From: an uncultured Buttiauxella sp.
GTDB taxonomy: Bacteria > Pseudomonadota > Gammaproteobacteria > Enterobacterales > Enterobacteriaceae
Assembly (NCBI GenBank): GCA_946480445.1
Contig: CAMLJN010000002.1
Coordinates: 248,001-312,000 of the forward strand
Length of the DNA: 64,000 bases
Direction of reading: 5' to 3'
The translations under genes were made by a program, and so were the position numbers. Every line of letters starts with the position of its first letter. Position 1 is the first letter of the stretch. A model generated the notes under the pieces. The model was not told the origin of the DNA. It did no database searches and saw only the letters and a program-made list of their open reading frames with translations. Positions 38,764 to 48,546 of this stretch are shown piece after piece.

Positions 38764-41700
38764 TTGCACCAAGCCAATTGCTGAGTCCAATAATTTTATC
38801 ATTTTGGACAAATACAACCCGGACTGGAAGATTACCGAGAGCTACCAGAGCGAAGGTGATCTGGAGCGTGAGCTGATTCAGGATTTAGTTAACCAGGGCT
38901 ATGAATACCTACCAACGCTGAACAATACCAAGGCTATGCTCGCTAATGTCAGGGAACAGTTGCAAACCCTTAACAATGTGGAGTTCCTGGAGGCTGAATG
39001 GCGTCGCTTTGTGGAAACCTGGATGGACAAACCCAGCGATGGCGTTGTCGAAAAGGCCCGCAAGATTAATGATGATTATGTTCATGATTTCGTCTTCGAC
39101 GATGGCCGTATTCAGAATATCTATCTGCTGGATAGAAAAAACGTCCTTCGCAATAAAGTGCAGGTCATCAAGCAGTTTGAACAAGCAGGCACGCATGCCA
39201 ATCGCTACGATGTCACCATTCTGGTCAATGGCCTGCCGCTGGTACAAATTGAGCTGAAAAAACGCGGTGTAGCGATTCGTGAAGCTTTTAACCAGATACA
39301 CCGTTACAGCAAGGAAAGCTTTAACAGTGACAATTCTCTGTTTAAGTACCTGCAACTGTTTGTTATATCCAACGGCACCGATACCCGTTACTTTGCCAAT
39401 ACCACCAAGCGGGATAAAAACAGTTTTGATTTCTCCATGAACTGGGCGAAGTCCGACAACACGTTGATTAAAGACCTGAAGGACTTCACCGCCACGTTCT
39501 TCCAGAAGCATACCCTGCTCAATGTGCTGTTTAACTACAGCGTGTTTGACAGTAGCCAGACGCTGCTGGTGATGCGCCCCTATCAGATTGCTGCCACCGA
39601 GCGAATCTTATGGAAAATTAACAGTGCCTTTACCGCGAAGAACTGGTCCAAGCCAGAAAGTGGGGGGTTTATCTGGCACACCACCGGATCGGGCAAAACC
39701 CTGACCAGCTTTAAGGCCGCACGTCTGGCAACGGAACTGAGCTTTATTGACAAAGTTTTCTTTGTGGTCGACAGGAAAGACCTCGATTACCAGACCATAA
39801 AGGAGTACCAGCGTTTCTCGCCGGACAGCGTCAATGGTTCTGACAATACTGCAGGCCTTAAAAGGAATCTGGATAAAGACGATAATAAAATTATCGTCAC
39901 GACTATTCAGAAACTGAATAACCTGATGAAGGCGGAAGCGGACTTGTCCGTCTATCAGCAGCAGGTGGTGTTTATTTTTGATGAATGTCACCGTAGTCAG
40001 TTTGGTGAAGCACAGAAGAACTTAAAAAAGAAATTCAAACGGTATTACCAGTTCGGTTTTACCGGCACGCCAATTTTCCCGCAAAACGCATTAGGGTCGG
40101 AAACGACCGCCAGCGTTTTTGGCCGTGAGTTACATTCTTACGTGATTACCGATGCCATTCGTGATGAAAAGGTGCTGAAGTTTAAGGTGGACTATAACGA
40201 TGTCCGCCCGCAGTTTAAGGCGCTGGAAACCGAAACCGACGAGAAAAAACTCAGTGCCGCGGAAAATCAGCAGGCTTTTCTTCACCCGCTGCGCATCAAG
40301 GAAATCACACAGTACATACTGAACAACTTCCGCCAGAAAACACATCGCACTTTCCCTGGTGCCAGAGGTTTTAATGCCATGCTGGCAGTAAGTAGCGTGG
40401 ATGCGGCAAAAGCGTATTACGCGACGTTTAAAGAGCTACAGAAAGAGGTGGCTAATAAATCAGCCAGCTATAAACCGTTGCGGGTGGCAACTATCTTCTC
40501 TTTTGCGGCTAATGAAGAACAAAGTGCTATCGGTGACATTACTGATGAAAGCTTTGATACCAGTGCAATGAATAGCAGCGCCAAAGAGTTTCTGGATGCA
40601 GCCATTGATGATTATAACGCTCACTTTAAAACCAATTTCAGCACTGACAGCAACGGCTTTCAAAACTATTACCGTGATTTGGCCCTGCGAGTTAAAAATC
40701 AGGACATCGACCTGCTCATTGTGGTGGGAATGTTTTTAACCGGTTTTGACGCTCCGACGCTGAACACCCTGTTCGTCGATAAAAACCTGCGTTATCACGG
40801 CTTGATGCAGGCATTCTCCCGCACCAACCGTATCTTTGATGCCACCAAGACCTTCGGCAATATAGTGACGTTCAGGGATCTTGAACGCGCAACCATTGAT
40901 GCTATTACGCTGTTTGGTGATAAGAACACCAAAAATGTGGTGCTGGAGAAAAGCTACAAAGAGTACATGGAGGGCTTTACTGATATCGTGACAGGTGAGG
41001 CCAAGCGCGGCTTTATGGATATTGTGACGACCTTGGAACACCAGTTCCCTGATCCGGCTAGCATTGATAGCGAGAAGGGGAAAAAAGCCTTCGTTAAACT
41101 GTTTGGTGAATACCTGCGGGCTGAAAATATCCTGCAAAACTACGACGAATTTGCCATGCTGAAAGATCTGCAAAAAGTCGATATCAGCGATTCCGATGCC
41201 GTGAAAACCTTCAAGACAGCGCATTATCTTGACGATGAAAAGTTTGCCGAATTACAGACCATTCGTCTCCCCACAGAACGTAAGATTCAGGACTATCGTT
41301 CAGCCTACAATGATATCCGTGACTGGCAGCGTCGCGAGAAAGTGGCTAATGACAAGGATAAGTCAACCACTGACTGGGATGATGTCGTGTTTGAAATCGA
41401 CCTGTTGAAATCTCAGGAAATTAACCTGGATTATATTCTTGGTCTGATTTTTGAACATAACAGGCAGAAGAAAGGTAAAGAGGCATTGACTGAAGAGGTC
41501 AGACGGTTAATTCGCTCAAGTCTAGGTAACAGGGCAAAAGAAGGTCTGATTGTTGACTTTATTCAGCAGACTAACCTTGATGACATGCCGGACAAAGCTA
41601 GCATCATTGATGCATTCTTCATTTTTGCTCAGCGTGAGCAGCTGCGTGAAGCTGAAGCGTTGATAAAAGAAGAAAATCTTAATGAAGAGGCAGCGAAGCG

Positions 41701-41875
41701 CTATATCCGTACATCGTTAAAACGCGAATATGCCACCGAAAATGGTACTGAGTTAAACGAGACTTTACCAAAGCTTAGTCCGTTAAACCCTCAGTACAAA
41801 ACGAAAAAACAAACCGTTTTTCAGAAAATTGTTGAGTTTATTGAGAAGTTTAAAGGGGTGGGTGGACAAATTTAG
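38756..41875 (+). CDS. hsdR: Type IC restriction subunit HsdR
   Basis: A 1,039-aa nuclease-motor (EcoR124I HsdR has 1,038). The start [12 protein letters not shown] at 38756 is chosen because it gives this length and overlaps the prrC end. The PD-(D/E)xK nuclease residues are Asp152 (RYDVTILV), Glu166 and Lys168 (QIELKK), one off EcoR124I numbering. Motor motifs: Walker [17 protein letters not shown]-like [20 protein letters not shown] and FSRTNRIFD. All expected residues are present, so the operon looks functional. Confidence 0.95.
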   Translation: MVDCTKPIAESNNFIILDKYNPDWKITESYQSEGDLERELIQDLVNQGYEYLPTLNNTKAMLANVREQLQTLNNVEFLEAEWRRFVETWMDKPSDGVVEKARKINDDYVHDFVFDDGRIQNIYLLDRKNVLRNKVQVIKQFEQAGTHANRYDVTILVNGLPLVQIELKKRGVAIREAFNQIHRYSKESFNSDNSLFKYLQLFVISNGTDTRYFANTTKRDKNSFDFSMNWAKSDNTLIKDLKDFTATFFQKHTLLNVLFNYSVFDSSQTLLVMRPYQIAATERILWKINSAFTAKNWSKPESGGFIWHTTGSGKTLTSFKAARLATELSFIDKVFFVVDRKDLDYQTIKEYQRFSPDSVNGSDNTAGLKRNLDKDDNKIIVTTIQKLNNLMKAEADLSVYQQQVVFIFDECHRSQFGEAQKNLKKKFKRYYQFGFTGTPIFPQNALGSETTASVFGRELHSYVITDAIRDEKVLKFKVDYNDVRPQFKALETETDEKKLSAAENQQAFLHPLRIKEITQYILNNFRQKTHRTFPGARGFNAMLAVSSVDAAKAYYATFKELQKEVANKSASYKPLRVATIFSFAANEEQSAIGDITDESFDTSAMNSSAKEFLDAAIDDYNAHFKTNFSTDSNGFQNYYRDLALRVKNQDIDLLIVVGMFLTGFDAPTLNTLFVDKNLRYHGLMQAFSRTNRIFDATKTFGNIVTFRDLERATIDAITLFGDKNTKNVVLEKSYKEYMEGFTDIVTGEAKRGFMDIVTTLEHQFPDPASIDSEKGKKAFVKLFGEYLRAENILQNYDEFAMLKDLQKVDISDSDAVKTFKTAHYLDDEKFAELQTIRLPTERKIQDYRSAYNDIRDWQRREKVANDKDKSTTDWDDVVFEIDLLKSQEINLDYILGLIFEHNRQKKGKEALTEEVRRLIRSSLGNRAKEGLIVDFIQQTNLDDMPDKASIIDAFFIFAQREQLREAEALIKEENLNEEAAKRYIRTSLKREYATENGTELNETLPKLSPLNPQYKTKKQTVFQKIVEFIEKFKGVGGQI

Positions 41876-42312
41876 TCGTGGGCACATAGGGGGTCAAAAT
41901 GGTCCCCCTGACCTATGCCAGTGTTCGATACAACTGTCAGTGATAAATATATTCTTATTGACTGAAGTGCATATTCCTGGTTATTAGATAACGATCGATA
42001 AAACCATCGTTAATAGACGCGGTCTATTTTTAAATTGATATATTTAGATATATTAGCTCAGACTTGATCTGACGGTTTTTACTGGTAGCACATAATCAAA
42101 TTTGACAGTGTGCTTTGAGCGAATAGCAGACATTGCAGACATTGCAGACATTGCAGACATTGCAGACATTGCAGGAAATATAAATTTTTTTAGTGTTATT
42201 TTAATACATCATTACCACTAAAAATTACCTCTTCCGTCAGTATGGTGGTAAAATGATTTAATCAAAATCACATCAGTCATTTTTTAAACTTAAGCCAGCA
42301 AAGGTAGTAGAT
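41876..42312. other. Intergenic region after hsdR with hairpin and tandem repeat
   Basis: Just after hsdR a G-rich/C-rich inverted repeat (GGGGG at about 41889-41893 and CCCCC at about 41904-41908, with TAGG/CCTA flanks) may end the operon. The rest is AT-rich and includes the 9-bp tandem repeat listed separately. No gene is seen. Confidence 0.5.
42126..42174. repeat. 9-bp tandem repeat, 5.4 copies
   Basis: Five exact copies of GCAGACATT (42126-42170) are followed by a partial GCAG. It lies about 140-190 bases upstream of the small membrane-protein gene at 42313. Perfect identity between units indicates recent slippage. Confidence 0.97.
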
Positions 42313-42822
42313 ATGCACACCCATAATTTTAGAAAGAACATTACACGAAACAAACGGAGAGGAATGTATTTTAAAGATATTATCCTTCCGCTTGCACTAG
42401 CGCTTCTTGGGATATTAGGGACTTTAGGAGGGGTGCTTATTACAAACTACCAAAACTCTGTTAACGAAAAAGAATCTCGACTTTATGAATACCATACTAA
42501 AATAATTGAACAGAGAATTATGCTCATTGATAGAGCTGCTAAGATTTTTGGTAAATCTCCGGGCTTACAAGATATTTGGAATGAATACCTTGTCATGATA
42601 AAAAAAGGAAAAGTTGATCAACTTGTTGTTGATAAATTAACTGATGCTCAAGGAGAGTTTCAGAGTATTATTTATCTTTCAAGCATTTATTTTGGCCCTA
42701 AAACTCAACAAGCACTTAAGGATTTTGATGAAAATTCAGGTCCATGGTGGACAAAACCTAAAAATAAACAAGATAATTTCGTATCATCCATGGCCTTAGA
42801 AATTAACTATGGGATAAAGTAA
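42313..42822 (+). CDS. Small membrane-anchored protein of unknown function
   Basis: A 169-aa frame. One hydrophobic segment (DIILPLALALLGILGTLGGVLITNY) near the N-terminus is followed by a helical soluble part (SRLYEYHTKIIEQRIMLIDRAAKIFG ... FQSIIYLSSIYFGPKTQQALKDF). The start may instead be the ATG at 42364, which has GGAG 4 bases before it and begins right at the membrane segment. The topology suggests an N-terminal anchor with a cytoplasmic sensor or effector part; such small proteins are common in defence islands, but no family is recognised. Codon use is AT-rich. Confidence 0.65.
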   Translation: MHTHNFRKNITRNKRRGMYFKDIILPLALALLGILGTLGGVLITNYQNSVNEKESRLYEYHTKIIEQRIMLIDRAAKIFGKSPGLQDIWNEYLVMIKKGKVDQLVVDKLTDAQGEFQSIIYLSSIYFGPKTQQALKDFDENSGPWWTKPKNKQDNFVSSMALEINYGIK

Positions 42823-43153
42823 TCTCAAAACATATTATTTCGAAGGGGTAAAAAAAGAAATTATCTTCAGTTAGATATCGTGAGAAATGTATACAGAGAA
42901 GCATCATGGATATTATTCACCAAGATGCTTTTCATGCCCGATTTTGGTACATAGCAGACAGCTATGGGCTGCTGAAGGTCCGCTGTGAGCGAGGAGTGGA
43001 CTTTTGCCTCTGTGTAAAGAGAGACGGGTAGACCTCTAAAAGAGTATGCACTGTTTTTAAGGGGTGCTTACAATAACAGCTGAACTCAACTGTTGCATCT
43101 ACTATGTTTGCATAAAATCATTTTATTTCCAGAAACCTGGCCAAAATGTCTGG
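42823..43153. other. Intergenic stretch without a recognisable gene
   Basis: About 330 bases between the membrane protein and the converging HEPN-like fragments. The segment 42900-43030 is less AT-rich than its surroundings and may be a leftover of another element; no frame there has both a start and a family-like translation. Confidence 0.4.
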
Positions 43154-43669
43154 CTAATGAAAATAGAACTCATCTATAACTGTAGAATAAGCCAAAGAGC
43201 AATAACTTATTAGGAACTTAATGCATTCATCTAAAATAAATTCTTTGTACTCGATTGGCATATGCGAACTGTCTGGTAATTCACCTTGATGAACATAACT
43301 ACACCTCAAAGCATAAATAAATGACAGTATATTGGAGGATTTTGGCATATCCGCACGATTTAGGAACTGTTCTTGCTCACCTTGAGCATGCGATATTAGA
43401 ATCTTTAGGTAGTGAGATAATGCGTCCTTTGCCACATCATCTGGGAGCGTGTCGGGAATGCTTCTAGTTATCGAAAATGCCCACAAAATATCTTGGTACG
43501 AAGATAAGAACCACCGTCCTGTAAAGTGTTCTTCATTGATCAGTCTTGCCTTTCCGACTGGGTTGTAAGTTAAGTCTACATTAACAAATAGATTTTTCTT
43601 CCTAGGTTTTTCGGTTTCAATCTTGCCTATCGCAGAAACTCTCAGCGTATCCAGCCATTCCTTATTGAT
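43154..43669 (-). pseudogene. HEPN-like protein, 3' fragment of a broken gene
   Basis: An open frame of 171 codons without its own good start (an inner TTG at 43486 is a weak candidate). It reads INKEWLDTLRVSAIGKIE ... GRWFLSSYQDILWAFSITRSI ... IYALRCSYVHQGELPD ... CIKFLISYCSLAY. The R-x4-H motif RCSYVH in a helical context resembles HEPN-type RNase domains of the Apea-like kind. The reading frame looks like a continuation of the protein encoded at 43683-43949. A stop codon and a 13-bp tandem duplication at the junction separate them. The family call is inference from the motif only. Confidence 0.5.
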
Positions 43670-43693
43670 TTATTCTTCTGATTTATTCTTCTG
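43668..43693. repeat. 13-bp tandem duplication breaking the HEPN-like gene
   Basis: ATTTATTCTTCTG is present twice back to back (43668-43680 and 43681-43693). With a single copy the upstream and downstream coding segments are in the same frame, separated only by one TAA codon. Confidence 0.9.
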
Positions 43694-43949
43694 ATTTTTC
43701 CTTTGCATTACCAAACCCATATTCCGTAGCAGTAGTAAGCAATTCAAAGCAGTACCACAGCTCCGATAACTTGATGGTCTTCGCATGAACTCGATTGTAA
43801 AGTTCAGACTTACTATTAGTAAAGGAGACTTCCATTGCAACCGCTAGCTGAAATCTTTCGCTAAAATTATTTAAAAGGTTTTGCTTGTCTTCAACTATAA
43901 AATCTTTAAATGTTCCGTATAGAAAATCGACATCTGTTTGTTTAATCAT
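43683..43949 (-). CDS. 5' fragment of the broken HEPN-like gene
   Basis: An 88-aa frame beginning MIKQTDVDFLYGTFKDFIVED and ending GFGNAKEKSEE, mostly helical with no recognised motif. A GGGAAAC sequence just upstream of the ATG is a weak ribosome-binding site. Its end lies inside the 13-bp duplication, and the next in-frame segment after the junction is INKEWLDTL. It is therefore probably the N-terminus of a protein of about 260 aa. It could still be expressed as a short product. Confidence 0.5.
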   Translation of the reverse strand: MIKQTDVDFLYGTFKDFIVEDKQNLLNNFSERFQLAVAMEVSFTNSKSELYNRVHAKTIKLSELWYCFELLTTATEYGFGNAKEKSEE

Positions 43950-44088
43950 GTTTCCCTCATGAACTTGAGTTTAACTAATTTATTTTACGAACACTCTTTT
44001 ACCTGCCACCACAGATGCTCTTAAATCAACTTCAGGTTCGCAGGAGCCTACTCTGTATGAGTAAGACTGCTGTTGATCGTAGGCGACA

Positions 44089-44502
44089 TCAATGATGTTC
44101 TATAAGGGACTCAGTAGCCCTCAAAGCTTCTGTAGGTATAATTCGAGGCCCATAGGTGCTCACAATGCCGGGCTTCATGTGCGCAACCTCTTCATGTCTA
44201 ATCTTGACGATAGGAGCTGCAAATGACATAAACCGCTCTGCTGCTAACTTAACGTCGGCATATGTACCGGGATATGTGCCTTTCTCCAACAGCATCTTAG
44301 TATTACGTACTTTCTTGGTTCTATCTGCCAAACGAGCGATACGCAGAATTAATAATTCAACTATCGCATTTAGCGCGATAAGCTGATTACCCATTTCATA
44401 TCTCGTTGGGCTGGATGCCAGAGTCCCCATTAACTCCTGATGTGTGTAGATAGATACCAGAGCAAACCAGGCTTCGTTTTGGACCTCTTCTAGAATAGTC
44501 AT
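44089..44502 (-). CDS. Hypothetical protein with HEPN/AbiU2-like features
   Basis: A 137-aa all-helical protein: MTILEEVQNEAWFALVSIYTH, then QLIALNAIVELLILRIARLADRTKK and FAAPIVKIRHEEVAHMKPG. The R-x5-H pattern (RHEEVAH) after a helical bundle with an R-x-A-R-L-x-D helix is reminiscent of AbiU2/HEPN-type proteins. Neither an exact family nor a partner is certain. It is the second HEPN-like frame within 1 kb, between the PrrC locus and the HrgA-like gene. Confidence 0.5.
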   Translation of the reverse strand: MTILEEVQNEAWFALVSIYTHQELMGTLASSPTRYEMGNQLIALNAIVELLILRIARLADRTKKVRNTKMLLEKGTYPGTYADVKLAAERFMSFAAPIVKIRHEEVAHMKPGIVSTYGPRIIPTEALRATESLIEHH

Positions 44503-45167
44503 GAGCTTGTCGTTGCGTTTAAAGTTAGATAGGCACCTAATATGATGCCTAGGTGATGCTCAGTCAACGCTGTGGTGATGGTTGATGAAAAGCCACAGCA
44601 GTCAATGATATGATTTTTCGTTAGTTCCGTTAGAATTGTATGCCGCCTGTTAACGGCCATTCTGCATTAGTACGGGAAGGGGAACTCATTCAGCGGCCAC
44701 ATGTAAGATTGAAGTCTTTCTGCCTCGGAATGACCTCTTAGTTAACAAAAATGTCTGCTGACATTTTTGTTATATAAATTATTAAATCTTAAGTTGCTTC
44801 AAGTCTGTGAGACCACATTGATGTATAAGTATTCAACATAATCTATGCCTTTCACTTTTAGAAGCTCTCTGGTACTCCAACGTCCGCTGTTGGCACAGAG
44901 CTGCCTGTCAGATTAGGTTTAGATCTGTGCCATAGCTGTGTCAGGTAAAATCATAGCCAATACAATTTAGATAAGTTAACCTATCTGCATGGATTTATTT
45001 ATTATAATATTTGGTGAGCACCTATTCACCCACCTTTATTATATTTACTATTCCATCGATTCGCAGATAGAGTTTTTAAATATCAATAACTCTAAATACC
45101 TCGTTGTTCATTAATCTATATTGCTTTTAATCCACTCTAATATCTTATTAAGAAACATTAGAGCGGA
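44503..45167. other. AT-rich intergenic region with hairpins
   Basis: About 665 bases without a supported gene. A perfect hairpin with 13-bp arms (TAACAAAAATGTC at 44743-44755, loop TGCT, complement at 44760-44772) has A-rich and T-rich arms and could be a terminator or a small-RNA end. A second dyad (CTCTAAT/ATTAGAG, about 45135-45162) lies just after the end of the HrgA-like gene and may terminate it. Confidence 0.45.
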
Positions 45168-46100
45168 CTATCTATTCCAAAGCGCTTTGTGTATTTTTCC
45201 TGTCTGGTGATAATCGGAAACCAGATCGATAAACTCTTTAAAATCTTTGTTCTCAACCACCAAGCGGTTGACGGATTGCCAATCAATACTTGTTCGCTCT
45301 CGTGCAGGAATCAGAGTTTGGCTATTACCGGGATCTTGCGGATTAAGAAGGATCACGCCAATACCATGCAATGCACACAACATCTGCAGCTCTCTTTCTA
45401 CACCACGCTGCTTATCTTCATTTATTTCGGTCGCGACGAGATAACCAAAATGGGCCCAGCTTGAATTGCTTACAGCCTGGAAGAAACATTCTCGAACATT
45501 GCTACGGTTAAGCTGACGTTTTACCTCAAAAGACCACAGACGGGTTAAACGCCCTTCGCTATACCGTACGCAGTTTTGCACGACGCTATCCCAACCTTTA
45601 TCGAGAGGCTGCAAAGCAACAATATCCGGATAAAGCCAATGGTTCGCCCCAAGACCTTTGTTGTTGCTTGAACGCTTTTCATCGATACGACGGCAAAGCA
45701 ATTCTTCTTCTTCAGAAAGGTATTCAATCAAAAGCGGGTAAAGGGCATGCTCAGAAAAACTTACCGTCTCAGCTGATGGAGTCGGAGCGAAATCCAAAGA
45801 TGACTCTTGTTGCACACCATTATCAATTTCCTTACCCCAGTAAAATAGTCTAGGCCGAGGCTTGTCACGCGTCATAACCTGGGGGCACATTGCTTTTGCC
45901 TGAACGGTTCTGCTCCCACCAACTTCAGCAGCTATTTGACTCAAGAAATCTTCATCGCTGGCAAAACGAGGGTTTTGACGCTTGTCGGCAAGCTCTTCAC
46001 CATAGTGATCTATGATCTTTTGGGCAAGCTGGCGAGCTGTGAATTGTTCATCAGGATTAGCCTGAAGAACATTAATAATCATCTGCGGGCGACTAGTCAT
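45168..46100 (-). CDS. HrgA/COG2958-like protein with PD-(D/E)xK-type motif
   Basis: A 310-aa protein. The N-terminal winged-helix part (RPQMIINVLQANPDEQFTARQLAQKIIDHYGEEL) resembles the HARE-HTH found with restriction enzymes. The central to C-terminal part shows a nuclease-like pattern: LYPDIVALQPLDKGW followed after about 25 residues by LWSFEVKRQLN (PD ... ExK), then VRECFFQAVSNSSWAHFGYLVA. Family knowledge: HrgA replaces a restriction gene in some Helicobacter strains; function is otherwise unclear. Nuclease activity is inferred from the motif. Confidence 0.6.
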   Translation of the reverse strand: MTSRPQMIINVLQANPDEQFTARQLAQKIIDHYGEELADKRQNPRFASDEDFLSQIAAEVGGSRTVQAKAMCPQVMTRDKPRPRLFYWGKEIDNGVQQESSLDFAPTPSAETVSFSEHALYPLLIEYLSEEEELLCRRIDEKRSSNNKGLGANHWLYPDIVALQPLDKGWDSVVQNCVRYSEGRLTRLWSFEVKRQLNRSNVRECFFQAVSNSSWAHFGYLVATEINEDKQRGVERELQMLCALHGIGVILLNPQDPGNSQTLIPARERTSIDWQSVNRLVVENKDFKEFIDLVSDYHQTGKIHKALWNR

Positions 46101-46313
46101 GGCTCCTGCCTTAGATATAACAGTAAGAACGCTTCTTTCTCAGAGGCTGAATTTTTGGATGCTGTTTTTAAGATGACACAGTGTAAAGCTCCCTATCGCT
46201 GGAACCAAGCTCGCAATACGAGATTTCAGGCAGTGAACAACAGATGACATTTTTATTATCTGACTTGGTTCTGTTTCGTCAGAAGCCATAATTTAGCAAA
46301 AAAACAAGGTATG

Positions 46314-46980
46314 TCAGATACATAACTCATGATTTTTTAAGCAGCCCGTATTTAATTTGGCAAAATCAAACGGACTTATCCCCTTCTCACGATTCGCATC
46401 AAGAAAATCCGCCCACCACTGCAGCATCAGTTTGCGCTCATCCAGATGCTCCGCTTTATGGATATATGCCGCGCGCACCGAATTGCGTTCCATATGGCTC
46501 ATCTGCCGTTCTACCACATCCTTCGACCACAACCCCGATTCAATCAATGAACTACATGCCATAGTCCTGTAACCATGCCCACAAACTTCAACTTTCGTAT
46601 CGTACCCCATCACTCTCAGCGCCTTGTTTACCGTATTTTCACTCATAGGCTTACGCGGATCGTGATCGCCCACAAAAATTAGCTCTCGATTCCCATTCAT
46701 GCTTTTGATCTTTTCCAGAATAGCCAGCGCCTGGCGAGACAAAGGCACAAGATGTGGAGTCCGCATCTTCGAACCACGCTGAGAATGTTTAACGCCTTCC
46801 AGTCGTTCACGCTCTCCCGGAATCGTCCACATAGCGTTTTCAAAATCTACTTCTGACCAGCGGGCAAAACGCAGTCGCCAATATTTTGAACCGTTAGGGT
46901 GAACCAGCAAAACCATGCCTTCACCGTCAGTCAGCTTATAAGCTTTTGCTTCAGGTTTAGCCGAACGAACCCAGAGCCAT
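46314..46980 (-). pseudogene. P4-type tyrosine recombinase (integrase), decayed
   Basis: The frame begins near ATGGCTCTG (46980), but a small deletion puts this start out of frame with the next conserved block, VRSAKPEAKAYKLTDGEG. After SKYWRLRF the sequence jumps to ARWSEVDFENAMWTIPGE, losing roughly 200 residues that include the first catalytic Arg. The C-terminal part keeps HGYR, the second His (QMSHME) and the Tyr (AAYIHKAEH). A 10-residue insertion also interrupts the segment before KMRTPHLVPLSRQA. It is adjacent to leuX and reads in the same direction, as in leuX-integrated islands. The enzyme cannot be active. Confidence 0.85.
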
Positions 46981-47179
46981 GATGAGTATCCTTTCAAGGG
47001 TTCTGTGTGGGTACAAACATTATCGAATCGGGATATACCCGCAGATGTACCCACATCAGTGAGTTGATGTAGATTGAATCTGGTTGACTTAGGTTGATGA
47101 AAAAGCGAGGAAAGCCTTGCGAATACTGGATTTCAGGCACAAAAAAAACCACCCTAAGGTAGCCTGATTTGCATCGCGT

Positions 47180-47264
47180 TGGTGCCGAAGGCCGGACTCG
47201 AACCGGCACGTATTTCTACGGTTGATTTTGAATCAACTGCGTCTACCGATTTCGCCACTTCGGC
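47180..47264 (-). tRNA. leuX: tRNA-Leu (CAA)
   Basis: An 85-nt gene with CCA encoded. The acceptor arm is GCCGAAG...CTTCGGC, the D-arm GGCGAAATCGGTAGACGC, the anticodon loop TTCAAAA (anticodon CAA), a long variable arm, and the T-arm GGTTCGAGTCC. It is virtually identical to E. coli leuX, a known integration site for P4-type integrases and pathogenicity islands. The island occupies its 3' side. Confidence 0.98.
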
Positions 47265-47291
47265 ACGAAGGGTATGCGGAAAACGTTGTGG

Positions 47292-47319
47292 ATTATACCT
47301 GTCACTGGCTACCTTGCAA
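47292..47319 (-). promoter_or_regulatory. Promoter of leuX
   Basis: On the minus strand, TTGCAA (47314-47319) and a perfect TATAAT (47292-47297) are separated by 16 bases, about 28 bases before the tRNA start. The box sequences and spacing fit a σ70 promoter. Confidence 0.8.
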
Positions 47320-47538
47320 GCGCCGTCCTGCGCAAGCTGCGCTAAGTGCTGAAATTTTCAGCGCATCTTCAGCACCTCCCCTGCCCTGCCTGACCTGCCG
47401 CTTTCGGCTTCGCTTCACACTTTTGCCAAATCTGGCCGCGCGCGGTTTACATCCCTTTTCATTTGTTATGTGATCCTGTTACGGGTTTAAGTTATTCACC
47501 TGCCGCTTTTTGCGAGCCAGGCCGCAACAGGGACACAT

Positions 47539-48546
47539 ATGCATTTTTACCAGGCAGACCCCACGCTTGAGAACTACTGGCGGGGCGTGATTCTTTTTGG
47601 CAGAAATGTCGCGTCTTACAAATTTGCTCTCGCCCACGCCCTGTACGAGGTGGATAAGTCCGCCAGCGATCTGGTCACGCTCGAACAGCTTGCCGTGCCC
47701 TTCAGTCGCCATCTGTGCCAGCATTTGCTCACTGCCCCGAAGCAAATTACCTCCCGGGGTAGCAAGTATCTGGAAGCCTGCGCACAGTTTAACCGCGGTG
47801 AAATCATGCAGGATAAGCTTACGGAAACCACGGTGCGCCTTGGGTTTAATAACGTTATCGACGCCTTCCATAACGTGAACGCGGGCGAGATCGAGAAACG
47901 CTTTTTCCTCGACGAACGCAAAACTCACGGCGGCATTCGGCTGACGGAAAATCTCTACCGTCTGAGCGAGCGGCAGCAGTATCAGAACCTCGCCCGGGAA
48001 ACGACGGCGCGCTGGAACCTGGTCGAGCAGGCCTGGACGATGGGCATCTCGCGCAACCTGCTTGCCGTGGAATACGACGCGGAGTCGCAGCTCCTGTTCA
48101 GCCGGGTTAACGCCCGGCGGGTGAATATCACCAGCTGTCGCAACAGCCTTAACGGCTATCAGAAGGGACGCTGCTTTTACTGCTTCCGTCCCATTAGTCT
48201 GACGCCGGGCCACAGCGATCTGGCGGACGTGGACCACTTTATTCCGTGGATGGCACGCGATGAGGTGCCGAATATCAACGGCGTCTGGAATCTGGTGCTG
48301 GCGTGTAAAAGCTGCAACAGCAGCAAGTCGGCACGCCTGCCGGGGACAAGGCTTTTGGCGCGGCTTCACGCCCGCAACGAGTATTTTATTCAAAGCAGGC
48401 TGCCGCTGCATGAAACCATCGTCAACCAGACCGGCAGGCAGCCCGAACAACGCAGAAACTACCTGATTAAGAACTGGGATAACGCCCGGATATCGCGGCT
48501 GTTCCATACCTGGGAGCCGCAGGCCGAAGGAGAGGCAATATTCTGA
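47539..48546 (+). CDS. HNH endonuclease
   Basis: A 335-aa protein. The C-terminal half has a zinc-type HNH domain: GRCFYCFRPI, ADVDHFIPWMARDEVPNINGVWNLVLACKSCNSSKS (Cys pairs CxxC x2, the DHFIPW His, the N of NLVLAC). The N-terminal 200 residues (YWRGVILFGRNVASYKFALAHALYEV ...) are probably the targeting part. Its stop overlaps the start of the methyltransferase gene (TGATG). The pair resembles a nuclease/modification unit. GC-rich, unlike the island on the other side of leuX. Confidence 0.85.
   Translation: MHFYQADPTLENYWRGVILFGRNVASYKFALAHALYEVDKSASDLVTLEQLAVPFSRHLCQHLLTAPKQITSRGSKYLEACAQFNRGEIMQDKLTETTVRLGFNNVIDAFHNVNAGEIEKRFFLDERKTHGGIRLTENLYRLSERQQYQNLARETTARWNLVEQAWTMGISRNLLAVEYDAESQLLFSRVNARRVNITSCRNSLNGYQKGRCFYCFRPISLTPGHSDLADVDHFIPWMARDEVPNINGVWNLVLACKSCNSSKSARLPGTRLLARLHARNEYFIQSRLPLHETIVNQTGRQPEQRRNYLIKNWDNARISRLFHTWEPQAEGEAIF

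Noticed and set aside
42126-42174. CRISPR array
   Set aside because: The repeats are 9 bp, contiguous and without spacers; no cas genes are present.
46994-47209. 71-aa minus-strand frame reading from the leuX 3' end
   Set aside because: It overlaps the tRNA end and the non-coding leader of the decayed integrase; the true int start region is the out-of-frame ATG at 46980.
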